Of a stretch of DNA of 64,000 nt, positions 57,801-64,000 are shown piece by piece (positions within the stretch are counted from its first letter, which is position 1; every line of letters begins with the position of its first letter). Both the position numbers and the translations under genes were made by a program. This DNA is from Chaetorhynchus papuensis (taxonomy: Eukaryota > Chordata > Aves > Passeriformes > Rhipiduridae), in the NCBI GenBank assembly GCA_013396525.1, contig VWYX01000396.1, forward strand, positions 62,001-126,000, read 5' to 3'. The notes beneath the pieces are model-generated. The model searched no databases. It was given only the letters and a program-made list of their open reading frames with translations, and had not been told where the DNA came from.

Positions 57801-59385
57801 GTTCTGTTGATGGCAGGCATGGTTGAATATTTTGAACGTTTAGCACTGACTGCCTTTCTTTTCATTCCAGCCCTCTTCACCGAGTCCTGTAGTTTCAGCA
57901 CAGTCACTTGGGAAAACACCCACAAAACCAGATTCGCACTGGGAAACTGCAGCTAATGCACCTGAGACTGAATGTGCGAATCATCCAAAATCCGAGCTGC
58001 AACAAAAACAGCTGACAAACAACGTCCAAGCACTTTCAAAAAATCATCCATCTCAGTCACATCTGCGCAGCTCTGCTGAGCAACTTTCACATTCACAGAA
58101 GTTGCCTTCCGCACCTTTGAAGCTGCATTGCCCCCCTTCGCCTCACGTAGAAAATCCCCCCAAGTCTTCTACCCCTCACGCGCCCGTGCAGCACGGTTAC
58201 CTTTCACCAAAGCCTCACTCACAGCAGTTGGGATCTCCATACAGACCTCATCATCCACAGTCACCTCAAGTTGGAACGCCCCAGAGGGAAACACACAGAA
58301 ACTTCTACCCGGCAGCACCGACCCTTCAGCCCAGTAATCAGGCGCAGGCCAGCGGCCCCCTCTTCACTCAGACAACATCAGGACAATCTTCAGCTTCCTA
58401 CAGCCAGTTTAACCAACAAAATTTGAACAGCAACGCGCCACCTCCCCCACCCCCTCCACCCCCTTCTTCTACTTACTATCAAAGCCAGCAGCCCTCTGGA
58501 AACTTTCAGAGCTACAGCCAGCTGAAGGGCAACATCCCCCAACAGACTGTGTTTTCATCTGGACCAAATCAAGCACTTCCTGGCACTGCAGGTCAGCAAA
58601 CGGTGCCTGGCCACCACGTAGCTGCAGGGCATTTTTTGCCCTCTCAGAACCCCAGTATTCATCACCAGGCATCGGCATCTGCTGCTCCTCCTCCTCCTCC
58701 ACCACCGCCTGCTCCAGGACCCCATCTTGTCCAGCAGCAAAGTACTCATCAGCAGCACTCTGTAGCACATGTTGTCGGTCCAGTTCACGCCATGGCAGTG
58801 GCTCCTGGATCACACATTCATTCTCAAGCTGCTGGTCACCATTTGCCACCACCACCTCCACCACCAGGTCCTCTCCCCCACCACCAACCTCCCCATCCTT
58901 CAACGGGACACCAAGGTTTGCAAGCACAACACCAGCATGTTGTAAACTCAGCACCGCCTCCCCCACCACCCCCTCCCTCCAACGTTATCGGCTCGGGGCA
59001 CCACCCTGCATCAGCACAAGGGTTACATCACCCATCTCATCAAGGACCTCCCCATTTCCCTTCCAGTGCTCACACAAGCGTCTCCTCCTATTCCTCACAA
59101 GCCCCACATCACACAGCGCTAGGACCTGGACCTCAACATCAGCCTGCTGGCACAGGACCTCATTGCCCACTCCCTGGTCAGGGTCCTCACATCCAACCTC
59201 AAGGACCAAACAGTATTGCAACACCCACTGCTTCCGGGTTCTGCCCTCACCCCGGCTCCGTGACCCTTCCCCACGGAGTGCAAGGGCAGCAGCAGGCCTC
59301 GCCCGTGCCGGGACAGATCCCCATCCACAGAGCACAGGTGCCACCCACCTTTCAGAACAATTACCATGGGTCAGGGTGGCATTAA
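21793..59385 (+). CDS. KMT2E: KMT2E (MLL5): PHD- and SET-domain chromatin regulator; 25 coding exons, 1848 aa
   Basis: Nuclear chromatin protein of the trithorax-like SET family, tied to cell-cycle control and haematopoiesis. Joining 25 exons gives 5547 bases in frame: 21793-21863, 28577-28688, 29035-29264, 30882-30962, 31136-31194, 35238-35410, 36389-36427, 38048-38260, 39685-39815, 40892-41009, 41160-41269, 42144-42405, 44263-44361, 45099-45263, 46273-46581, 48263-48517, 48688-48832, 49599-49852, 49998-50054, 50983-51534, 54389-54690, 56444-56532, 56634-56747, 56907-56998 and 57871-59385. Order of parts: HCF-1-binding DHNY (62-65), PHD finger (about 118-165), SET (about 325-446) with Cys-rich post-SET-like segment, coiled coil (about 555-605), basic and Ser/Thr-Pro regions, proline-rich tail (1345-1848). 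Human KMT2E is about 1858 residues. The SET NH motif is RR, so methyltransferase activity is unlikely. All introns are GT-AG. Confidence 0.97.
27370..27431. repeat. Two adjacent short inverted repeats
   Basis: First: AATCTTTT at 27370-27377 and AAAAGATT at 27381-27388 around a 3-base loop. Second: TAAAAGCACTA at 27404-27414 and TAGTGCTTTTA at 27421-27431 around CCCCAG, an 11-bp perfect stem with a 6-base loop. Both are intronic and of unknown function. Confidence 0.8.
28375..28410 (+). repeat. Poly-T tract
   Basis: A run of T interrupted by single C residues, about 170 bases upstream of the acceptor of coding exon 2. It may be length-variable. It is too far upstream to be the core polypyrimidine tract. 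Confidence 0.9.
28577..28688 (+). CDS. KMT2E: KMT2E coding exon 2 (residues 24-61)
   Basis: Acceptor CCTTGCAG; encodes [20 protein letters not shown] and onward to YIGLPYA. Donor GCA then GTAAGT, ending in phase 0. The histidine/serine stretch SGSHSHSY appears one residue shorter than I recall for human. A 346-base intron without notable content follows. Confidence 0.95.
29035..29264 (+). CDS. KMT2E: KMT2E coding exon 3 (residues 62-138): HCF-1 motif and first half of PHD finger
   Basis: Begins directly with DHNY (62-65), the tetrapeptide through which KMT2E binds the Kelch domain of HCF-1. A proline-rich linker (PPPTPPASPPPS) follows, then PHD zinc ligands C120, C122, C134 and C137. D127 corresponds to human D128, one of the residues contacting H3K4me3. 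Donor GCAG then GTAATG. The following 1.6 kb intron shows nothing notable. Confidence 0.96.
30882..30962 (+). CDS. KMT2E: KMT2E coding exon 4 (residues 138-165): second half of PHD finger
   Basis: Encodes VWQHIDCMGIDRQHIPDIYL then CERCQP. It supplies W140 (the aromatic reader residue, W141 in human) and zinc ligands H142, C145, C159 and C162, completing a C4HC3 PHD finger. The acceptor is TTTTTGTAG. The next intron is only 173 bases. Confidence 0.96.
31136..31194 (+). CDS. KMT2E: KMT2E coding exon 5 (residues 165-185)
   Basis: Encodes RSLDKERAVLLQRRKRENMS, a basic helix after the PHD finger. Acceptor TAATTTCAG, donor TCAG then GTGAGT; it ends in phase 1. The 4.0 kb intron that follows holds a (GT)n microsatellite, a double palindrome and an alternative acceptor, listed separately. 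Confidence 0.95.
32003..32023. repeat. (TG)n microsatellite
   Basis: TGTGTGCG followed by an uninterrupted TG run, about 21 bases in intron 5. Probably polymorphic in length. Confidence 0.85.
32209..32265. repeat. Hairpin followed by a 30-bp perfect palindrome
   Basis: TTTGGTTGACC (32209-32219) and GGTCAACCAAA (32225-32235) form an 11-bp perfect stem with a 5-base loop. It abuts a gap-free palindrome at 32236-32265, whose 15-base half is TTTAAATTCTAAAAA. Both lie in intron 5 of KMT2E. No transposon context was recognised. Confidence 0.9.
33410..33480. repeat. G/T-rich low-complexity tract
   Basis: Repeated GGTTT and TTTGG units in intron 5. It superficially resembles telomere-like sequence but is irregular. 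Confidence 0.65.
35202..35237 (+). other. KMT2E: Possible in-frame 5' extension of coding exon 6
   Basis: A strong acceptor (TTCTTTCTGCAG) ends at 35201, whereas the exon start matching human KMT2E (35238) follows a weak AAAG. The 36 bases between are open in the correct phase and would add VLDYLQNILCFK after Ser184. Another AG at 35217-35218 would break the frame. Whether the longer form is made cannot be told from sequence. Confidence 0.4.
35238..35410 (+). CDS. KMT2E: KMT2E coding exon 6 (residues 185-242)
   Basis: Encodes [20 protein letters not shown] and on to a basic end, KKRKKSGEKEQNIAKCKK, which resembles a nuclear localisation signal. Donor AAA then GTAAGT, phase 0. The start is set by matching the human reading [12 protein letters not shown]; see the upstream alternative acceptor. 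The 978-base intron that follows has nothing notable. Confidence 0.93.
36389..36427 (+). CDS. KMT2E: KMT2E coding exon 7, 39-base micro-exon (residues 243-255)
   Basis: Encodes AFREGSRKSSRVK. Acceptor TTATTCCAG, donor AAG then GTAATG. Its 39 bases are a multiple of three, so skipping would remove 13 basic residues without a frameshift. A 1.6 kb intron follows, with no repeat recognised. Confidence 0.93.
38048..38260 (+). CDS. KMT2E: KMT2E coding exon 8 (residues 256-326)
   Basis: Encodes GSAPEIDPTDTSNFGWETKI through [20 protein letters not shown] to FKPPVE, the pre-SET linker. The segment KKEVSTSNLIF is shorter by a few residues than the human text I recall. Donor GAG then GTAATG. The 1.4 kb intron that follows starts with an A/C-rich tract (38315-38400). 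Confidence 0.94.
38315..38400. repeat. A/C-rich low-complexity tract
   Basis: Repeated AAAAACC and AAACAAAA blocks just downstream of coding exon 8. Simple sequence. Confidence 0.65.
39685..39815 (+). CDS. KMT2E: KMT2E coding exon 9 (residues 327-370): start of SET domain
   Basis: Encodes SYVQKNKKILKAAKDLPPDA then [29 protein letters not shown] corresponds to the V-x-E-Y-x-G motif of SET N-terminal halves. Donor AAAAG then GTTTGT, weaker than average. The 1.1 kb intron that follows shows nothing notable. Confidence 0.95.
40892..41009 (+). CDS. KMT2E: KMT2E coding exon 10 (residues 370-409): SET core
   Basis: Encodes [20 protein letters not shown] then [20 protein letters not shown]. In active SET enzymes the RFIRRSC segment reads RFINHSC; here N and H are R401 and R402. 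This matches known KMT2E, which shows no convincing intrinsic methyltransferase activity. The 150-base intron that follows is short. Confidence 0.96.
41160..41269 (+). CDS. KMT2E: KMT2E coding exon 11 (residues 410-446): end of SET domain
   Basis: Encodes VRHVIEDGTIHLYIYSIHNI then PKGAEITIAFDFDYGN. The I-x-x-G-x-E-I-T motif is kept, with AFDFDY in place of the usual YDY. T436 in EITIAFD appears to match the O-GlcNAc-modified threonine reported in human (T440), allowing for length differences. An 874-base unremarkable intron follows. Confidence 0.95.
42144..42405 (+). CDS. KMT2E: KMT2E coding exon 12 (residues 446-533): post-SET-like cysteines and basic linker
   Basis: Encodes CKYKVDCACLKENPECP, with a post-SET-like cysteine spacing, then the strongly basic ETRRKKGKKEKD, then KLSPLRLSISNNQ. 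Donor CAG then GTACTT, less than optimal. The frame stays open into the intron for 29 more codons (stop 42493-42495), with AATAAA at 42429-42434. The 1.9 kb intron has no recognised repeat. Confidence 0.95.
44263..44361 (+). CDS. KMT2E: KMT2E coding exon 13 (residues 534-566)
   Basis: Encodes [20 protein letters not shown] then ESEEQIAERKRKM: an acidic segment leading into the charged helix. 99 bases, phase 0 at both ends. A 737-base intron without notable features follows. Confidence 0.95.
45099..45263 (+). CDS. KMT2E: KMT2E coding exon 14 (residues 567-621): coiled coil
   Basis: Encodes [20 protein letters not shown] then EKRREQALERISTAKTE, a long charged helix with heptad-like spacing that predicts a coiled coil. 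Donor CAG then GTAGTT. The 1.0 kb intron that follows carries a (CA)n repeat. Confidence 0.95.
45506..45533. repeat. (CA)n microsatellite
   Basis: About 13 CA units with one CG interruption, in the intron after coding exon 14. Probably polymorphic. Confidence 0.92.
46273..46581 (+). CDS. KMT2E: KMT2E coding exon 15 (residues 622-724): basic, RS-like region
   Basis: Encodes KVNRAKQRKSFSRSRTHIGQ then QRRRHRTVSMCSD, a dense basic segment likely to act as a nuclear localisation signal, followed by a Glu/Thr-rich stretch. Acceptor TTGTCCCAG, donor AAG then GTAAGT. The 1.7 kb intron that follows shows nothing recognisable. Confidence 0.95.
48263..48517 (+). CDS. KMT2E: KMT2E coding exon 16 (residues 725-809)
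   Basis: Encodes HLVSEWLSEKSDK, then [20 protein letters not shown] and [20 protein letters not shown]. The last two segments are near-identical to the human protein as I recall it, although no domain is named there. A 170-base intron follows. Confidence 0.95.
48688..48832 (+). CDS. KMT2E: KMT2E coding exon 17 (residues 810-858)
   Basis: Encodes RWLKQALEEENSTMIDRFNS then PSQERSRSPAINGEHKSP. Ends in phase 1 at ACAG then GTGTGA. The 766-base intron that follows contains a 34-bp tandem duplication. Confidence 0.94.
49395..49462. repeat. 34-bp tandem duplication
   Basis: Two head-to-tail copies of a 34-base unit, TCTGTAGGCTGTTAA to TCAGGAAG (49395-49428 and 49429-49462), with a few mismatches. 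A small intronic duplication with no obvious function. Confidence 0.85.
49599..49852 (+). CDS. KMT2E: KMT2E coding exon 18 (residues 858-942)
   Basis: Encodes DLTTPLKKRRLYQLL, then a Ser/Thr-Pro-rich stretch (STPTPSPYATPTHADIT) and YSPVTPVTPCTHGN. The many S/T-P sites are candidates for proline-directed kinases, and KKRR is a possible nuclear signal. It is followed by a 145-base intron carrying a 17-G run. Confidence 0.95.
49927..49943 (+). repeat. G17 homopolymer in a 145-base intron
   Basis: Seventeen consecutive G about midway between donor (49853) and acceptor (49997). Intronic G runs near donors can recruit hnRNP H/F and can form quadruplexes. Also a likely sequencing-length hotspot. 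Confidence 0.9.
49998..50054 (+). CDS. KMT2E: KMT2E coding exon 19, 57-base micro-exon (residues 943-961)
   Basis: Encodes NISSPDSSPEIKRRAYSQE. Symmetric phase 0, so skipping would keep the frame. Acceptor TTATTTAG, donor GAG then GTAAGG. A 928-base intron without recognised elements follows. Confidence 0.94.
50983..51534 (+). CDS. KMT2E: KMT2E coding exon 20 (residues 962-1145)
   Basis: Encodes GYDRTSILALNSFRTSNLTE, then LGLEVIEHKNLEAPTHDR, SSWVKSPDRTGVNFSMNSNL and [20 protein letters not shown], ending PPQKKK. Disordered, no named domain. The donor is AAG then GTTATA, the weakest in the gene. The frame continues 19 codons into the intron, to TAA at 51592-51594. Confidence 0.95.
51535..51618 (+). 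other. KMT2E: Possible intronic terminal-exon extension after coding exon 20
   Basis: If the weak donor is ignored, translation continues VITLRIIWSVFHCLLMLFL and stops at 51594. AATAAA follows at 51613-51618. The result would be a truncated protein with a hydrophobic tail, missing the last five coding exons. See the findings for the comparison with the human NKp44L isoform. Use of this site is unproven. Confidence 0.35.
51619..54388 (+). other. KMT2E: Rest of KMT2E intron 20 (2.8 kb)
   Basis: Intron with a G-rich, CpG-containing patch near 52290-52400 and a short C run around 52798. No transposon recognised. Ends in TTTTTTTTTTCCCTTAG. Confidence 0.8.
54389..54690 (+). CDS. KMT2E: KMT2E coding exon 21 (residues 1146-1246)
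   Basis: Encodes [20 protein letters not shown], a basic helical segment, then a Gly/Asn/Ser-rich low-complexity region (AAGGGNTSSNNGANDGYNNS), ending EKSEPEVQW. Donor CAGTG then GTAAGC, phase 2. A 1.75 kb intron without clear repeats follows. Confidence 0.95.
56444..56532 (+). CDS. KMT2E: KMT2E coding exon 22 (residues 1246-1276)
   Basis: Encodes [20 protein letters not shown] then SDHRKDKDSG, a conserved helical patch. Acceptor CTCTTGCAG, donor AGTG then GTGAGT. A 101-base intron, the shortest in the gene, follows. Confidence 0.94.
56634..56747 (+). CDS. KMT2E: KMT2E coding exon 23 (residues 1276-1314)
   Basis: Encodes GESPCRPCSPSHVQSPSHSN then LISQLQLKVPSFTEITE. Ser/Pro-rich. Donor AAG then GTCAGT, off-consensus. 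A 159-base intron follows. Confidence 0.92.
56907..56998 (+). CDS. KMT2E: KMT2E coding exon 24 (residues 1314-1344)
   Basis: Encodes PDSENPEPTSECPSPDTSQR then TCKSPSKASK. Acceptor TTTCTGTAG, donor AAG then GTAATG, ending in phase 0. The 872-base intron that follows shows nothing notable. Confidence 0.94.
57871..59385 (+). CDS. KMT2E: KMT2E coding exon 25, proline-rich C-terminal tail (residues 1345-1848)
   Basis: The longest coding exon, 1515 bases including TAA at 59383-59385, and more GC-rich than its neighbours. It encodes a disordered Pro/His/Gln-rich tail. Four polyproline runs are visible: nine Pro at 1534-1542, eight at 1617-1624, seven at 1670-1676 and eight at 1706-1713, separated by His/Gln-rich spacers such as HLVQQQSTHQQHSVAHVVG. 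It ends PTFQNNYHGSGWH, as in human. Polyproline runs can bind SH3, WW or profilin-type partners, which is inferred here. Confidence 0.96.
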   Translation, partial: PSSPSPVVSAQSLGKTPTKPDSHWETAANAPETECANHPKSELQQKQLTNNVQALSKNHPSQSHLRSSAEQLSHSQKLPSAPLKLHCPPSPHVENPPKSSTPHAPVQHGYLSPKPHSQQLGSPYRPHHPQSPQVGTPQRETHRNFYPAAPTLQPSNQAQASGPLFTQTTSGQSSASYSQFNQQNLNSNAPPPPPPPPPSSTYYQSQQPSGNFQSYSQLKGNIPQQTVFSSGPNQALPGTAGQQTVPGHHVAAGHFLPSQNPSIHHQASASAAPPPPPPPPAPGPHLVQQQSTHQQHSVAHVVGPVHAMAVAPGSHIHSQAAGHHLPPPPPPPGPLPHHQPPHPSTGHQGLQAQHQHVVNSAPPPPPPPPSNVIGSGHHPASAQGLHHPSHQGPPHFPSSAHTSVSSYSSQAPHHTALGPGPQHQPAGTGPHCPLPGQGPHIQPQGPNSIATPTASGFCPHPGSVTLPHGVQGQQQASPVPGQIPIHRAQVPPTFQNNYHGSGWH

Positions 59386-60142
59386 AACAGATCCCTTTAG
59401 TTATAAACATTTTTAAAATGTTCTGTAATATAAACTGTGTATATTTAATATGTACCTATTCAAGGTACTTTTTAAAGCTTGTACATGATACTTTGTATAA
59501 AAGCAAACACCAGTGCTCTTCCATTGTATCCTTTCCATTTTTTGCTTTTTAAAATTCCTGAAAATGTGCTGTTAAGCCAGTATTAGGTATTTCTTTTTAT
59601 TTTCTAAGTGGACATTCCAGCTGTTTTTTCTGGCAGTAGGTTTGATGCTGCATAATGTTTAAAATTTTATTGTTGCAGTTTAATTCATTTAGTGAAAGTT
59701 TTCTATATTACTTTTATACAAATGTAATTAAATAAGTACACAGGCTAAGTGATGGCACTAACATTTTTTTTTTCCATTTTCTTTTTTTATTTTTTTGTGT
59801 GCATAGAGATAGGAAACAATGCAATACAGATTTTTATAGTTTTGGTGTGGACATGGCTTTTTGTTTCATCAGTTATTTGCAGAAATTGTAATTTAATGTA
59901 TAGACTGTTTCTAATGTCTCGGACGAGTGCTGTAAATACTGTATTTCTTTTGCTTGTAAAGTTGCTTAAAGCTTCTTTCATTTGATATAGTATTGTATAT
60001 AATAAGTCTTTTGCAAAAAAAAAAGTGTGATCTTTGTGAAAGTAGTACAGTATATGATCTTTAATTTTTTTTAATATACTGTCACATTGCAGCACTGGTT
60101 GGGCATTTTAATTCATGTTAATAAATCACAATTATGTCAGTT
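59386..60142 (+). other. KMT2E: KMT2E 3' UTR
   Basis: AT-rich sequence from the stop codon to just past AATAAA at 60120-60125. The abrupt change after about 60150 to GC-richer, unrelated-looking sequence supports the end. T-rich runs at 59767-59795 and an A run near 60015 are present. Confidence 0.75.
60120..60125 (+). terminator. KMT2E: Polyadenylation signal of KMT2E
   Basis: A canonical AATAAA about 735 bases after the stop codon, followed by TTATGTCAGTTTT, a U/G-rich context. It is the only canonical hexamer between the stop and the compositional change. Confidence 0.65.
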
Positions 60143-61934
60143 TTACCTACTTGTCCTAAAAGGGTGCTGTATCAGCAGGAAAGTGGCAAGTCTCTGATCT
60201 CCCCTGCTCCCTGTGAGGCTTCACTTCTCTGTAGCACAGACAGATGTGCAACAGGCTCGAGGAGGGGGATTCTTTCCCCTGCTCAGTTTAGAGGTCGAGG
60301 AAGAATCACCCCAAGCATAGCAGGGTCTTGGGTCCGTTTACTGCTGGTGTAGTCAGCACTGATGGGGTATTTTTATGCTCGAGGTGTTCTGACCTTGGTT
60401 ACAGGGCAGGGAAGCACCTGCCTGCTGCAGTACCTTCCCGTTGTTTCCCGTCTCTAATGCCTCCTCAAGCCCTGCAGTTGGGGTGTAGGGGGGAAGCTGA
60501 GTGGGTGGTGCTGTAATGGGGTACAGAATGCTACAAACTATGTAACATTTTGGCGTTTTTGTAAAGGAAGTGATTTATTCCTGCTGCTGAAAGCAGCAGC
60601 TACGAGGGTGCTGTTGTGCTCATCAGTTCAGTTACTCTGTCATGGGTGAGGGTGTCCTTCCAGCCCAGCAGGAACTGCTCAGTTCTGCTCACACAACAGG
60701 AAAGGTGCTCAATGGCTCCACCTCGGACCAGAAAAAGAGAACCAGCGTGTGAGGAAAGCTGAAACAGAATAGGAGGGGAAGTGGCTGCTCCTACCCCCTG
60801 AAAATAAGTGGTAATTCTCTTTAACATGTAGGAAAAAAAAAGCAGGGCCACTTTAAATTCTGATTTGCTTCTAACTATTGAAAAAATCTTGTTAAAATCA
60901 TACACCAGAAATGCTTTCCCAAACAGCTGCTGGCTCTGCAGAACACACACTGTGGAGTTCACATTTTCACTAGCATGTGTAGTGTAGGACACATGCTAGG
61001 ATTAGGCTAGCAAAAACAGCAGAAAAACCCAACCCACCCTCTGTGTAGTTGCTCAGACACTGATTTTGAAAAAAATGTGCACCATCCTGTATATCTCAGC
61101 ATTCAGATCTGGTTGTCTGCCCCTGTTCCGTAGCTCCAGGAAGTGACAACATCATTTCAAATACAAGAGAACATAAAATATCAACTGAGCCTGGCAAGGT
61201 CTTAGTGCAGTACAGGGAGCTGCTGCACTGGGGAGCAGAACAGGACGAGGCCTGGGCAGGGCTGCCCAGTGCTGCTGCAGCACCAAGGCCAGGCAAAGGC
61301 AGAGCTGTGCCAGCCTTGTGCTCACTCAGCTGCCTTGGGCTGCCCCTGGCACTTCTTCCAGTGCCAGCATTTTCTGTGGATTCAAGAACGCCTTTGTAAC
61401 TGGTTGCAGCAACCAGGCACTACAGGGCTAGGCTGGGTGTGAAGCTGAACATAATTTTTACCTCCAGTGTGAGTCCATTGTGGCATTGTCCTTCTGAGCA
61501 GCGTTGCAGTTCCAGGGATGAGGATGAAGGCACATGGTCCCGAAACCCAACTGCAGTCGGGGCCTCATCACAGGACAAGTTTCCCCGGACCAGAGTGTGT
61601 CGCACTGCAGTACCTTGGCAGTTCTCTGGAGGAGTGGCTGCCCAGCCCCCGGCATGGGACAATCGTTCCCTTGTTTACAGGACTTGTTACAGAACAGCTG
61701 GTGGGAAAGACGCTTTTTTTTGGTCACATTTCACCCAGCAAACCACTCCCACCCAGCCCCTCCTGCCACAGGACCCGTGGGGTTGCTCTGACTGACACCA
61801 GGTGATGTGTTTCATAAATAAACACGAGAAGCTGCCTTTCTCTCGTCAGGACAAGCCAGCCTCCACCTCCCACCCCTCCAGCACCCCAACAGCTGAGTCG
61901 TGGCTAGGCAAAGATTCCAATGACCAGCAACACT
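60143..61934. other. Intergenic region between convergent KMT2E and SRPK2
   Basis: About 1.8 kb of mixed composition, GC-richer than the introns, with no recognisable repeat, RNA gene or coding exon. The short open frames on both strands overlap one another and match nothing I know. Read-through from either gene would cross this stretch. Confidence 0.65.
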
Positions 61935-63412
61935 GTCTGAAAAAACAAAACACTTTAATTAGACAACTGCAAGCACCTCAAACAACTGGTTATTGTTACA
62001 GCATGGGGCTATCTTCTCACAATCTAGTTATTGCAAAGGCATGTGAATAAATTTTATATGGACAAAGTCAAGAAAAAAGTGGCACTGTAGTTACATGAAG
62101 ATCAGGAGTAAGCTTACATTCATCCCACTGACTTCTAAGAGAGGCCCAAACACACCTCCGTACTGTACATTCTAAACTCTGTATTGCCTATAAGCTTCAG
62201 CCTATGCAGCTTTTTTTCCTAGGAAACACATAATTGTTGCGTGCAACTTACAATGGGCAGTCATATGTCTACGGATGGGAAAGAATAAAGCTAGTGCAAT
62301 TTGTTTTAGAAACATGTAAAGCTATGAATGGAATGAGCATGATCTTGCTTCTTGGATTATTTTACCCACTGCACTGTAAATATCTGCAGCTATATCCTTC
62401 CTTAACTGATGCCAAGCACACATCTTTATTATAAAAGATCAGTAATTCTACACAGAGAGTGGTTCTCATGCTCTACTTTTAATTTTTTTTCTTTTTCTTA
62501 AGGTATAGTACAACTTACAGTGCTTATAAAAAGGCAACACCATATGGTACCATGTCTTCACTATCACATTGTAAGGGAAATTGCTATTTTTCTTTTCTTA
62601 AAAGCACTTAAAATAGGCAAAAGTTCTAAAAGGGAGTGCTAAATGATAATGCATACTTTATTAGAAAGAAGTCTAGCCTTCCTTTAAAGTGCCATTTGGG
62701 GAATGAAATCCTGTAAACCAGAGCCACTTTGTTTAAAACCCAATGAACAGGAACTGCTACAGAATAGAAAGTTTACACAATTCCTTAAAGCAGTTTAAAG
62801 TCCACTACATGCAATTGGTTTGCTATAAAGCTCTCTAAAACTTAGTCGCTTTACTCTGAAATTGAGTCCCCAGTCCCATATTTAAATGGAAATAAACATT
62901 TACAGGGTGCATTTACATACACTATAATACAAGAATGACATCCCTTTGCCAGAAGATAAAATTGTACAATTCCTCGCCGTAACTCAGTTCTGACTTGATA
63001 AATTTCTTACACTCGTAAATTATATAATATGCATCAGCTAAAATATTTTTTTTTTCATAAATAGTTACAAAACTTGCCAAAACACATGGGGGGAAGTTTC
63101 TTTTGTTCAAAAATCTGACATCTGAATGTCACACAACACAAGAAACAATGCTTAAAGACACGTTAAGTGTTTTCTGAAGAAAGTGGGTGAGTAAACTACT
63201 AGCTGAGGACAAAAAGACTACCCTTCCCCAAGAACACAGTGCACAAAAAGCAAAATGTCAAACAGTACCTCAAGCAAAATAAAGGTCTGAGGATTGAAGC
63301 CAGCTCACGTGTGATCCTGCTAAAGATTTTGTGACAGTCACCATTTAGGTCCAATGCATTGGAAAGTGGTTGCTGGCTTTTTTTTTTTTTTTTTAACAGC
63401 TGGAAGATTCTG
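61935..63412 (-). other. SRPK2: SRPK2 3' UTR (distal end approximate)
   Basis: AT-rich, non-repetitive sequence downstream of the SRPK2 stop. On the minus strand ATTAAA at 61954-61959 is followed by GTGTTTTGTTTTTT, a good cleavage-site context, so I place the distal end there. Canonical minus-strand AATAAA copies at 62425-62430 and 62657-62662 could give shorter forms. A 20-base T tract lies at 63379-63394, near the stop. Confidence 0.55.

Positions 63413-64000
<588 letters not shown>

Overview
This is a window of vertebrate nuclear DNA, almost certainly from a bird. Three fragments of CR1 non-LTR retrotransposons (about 8599-9690, 12729-12895 and 20020-20712) point to birds or other sauropsids. 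The recognisable genes are the neighbours KMT2E (plus strand) and SRPK2 (minus strand), in the tail-to-tail order known from other vertebrates. There is no sign of a prokaryote, virus, CRISPR array or plasmid.

Layout. Positions 1-860 are non-coding with nothing recognisable. About 870-3480 is a large CpG island with CCAAT boxes, an E-box and YY1-type motifs on both strands; it is the likely KMT2E promoter, and a strong splice donor after 3646 probably ends a non-coding first exon. An 18 kb first intron (3647-21678) follows, with all three CR1 fragments. The exon 21679-21863 carries the KMT2E start codon at 21793. Twenty-five coding exons run to the stop at 59383-59385. Every junction I assigned keeps the reading frame, giving a conceptual protein of 1848 residues. 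The 3' UTR probably ends near 60140, after AATAAA at 60120. Some 1.8 kb of intergenic DNA separates it from the 3' end of SRPK2, whose last coding exon is 63413-63597 on the minus strand.

Function. KMT2E (MLL5) is a chromatin protein with an HCF-1-binding tetrapeptide, a PHD finger that reads histone H3K4me3, and a SET domain whose usual catalytic Asn-His are replaced by Arg-Arg. A coiled-coil/basic region and a long proline-rich tail follow. SRPK2 is an SR-protein kinase; only its last 60 residues are here. The two genes share a locus but no known pathway.

Most worth checking: an in-frame upstream acceptor that would add 12 residues between PHD and SET; a read-through after coding exon 20 that would end the protein in a hydrophobic tail, in the same place as the reported human NKp44L isoform; a 32-codon upstream ORF whose stop overlaps the main start codon; and a 30-bp perfect palindrome beside a second 11-bp hairpin in intron 5. 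I found no undescribed multi-gene system.
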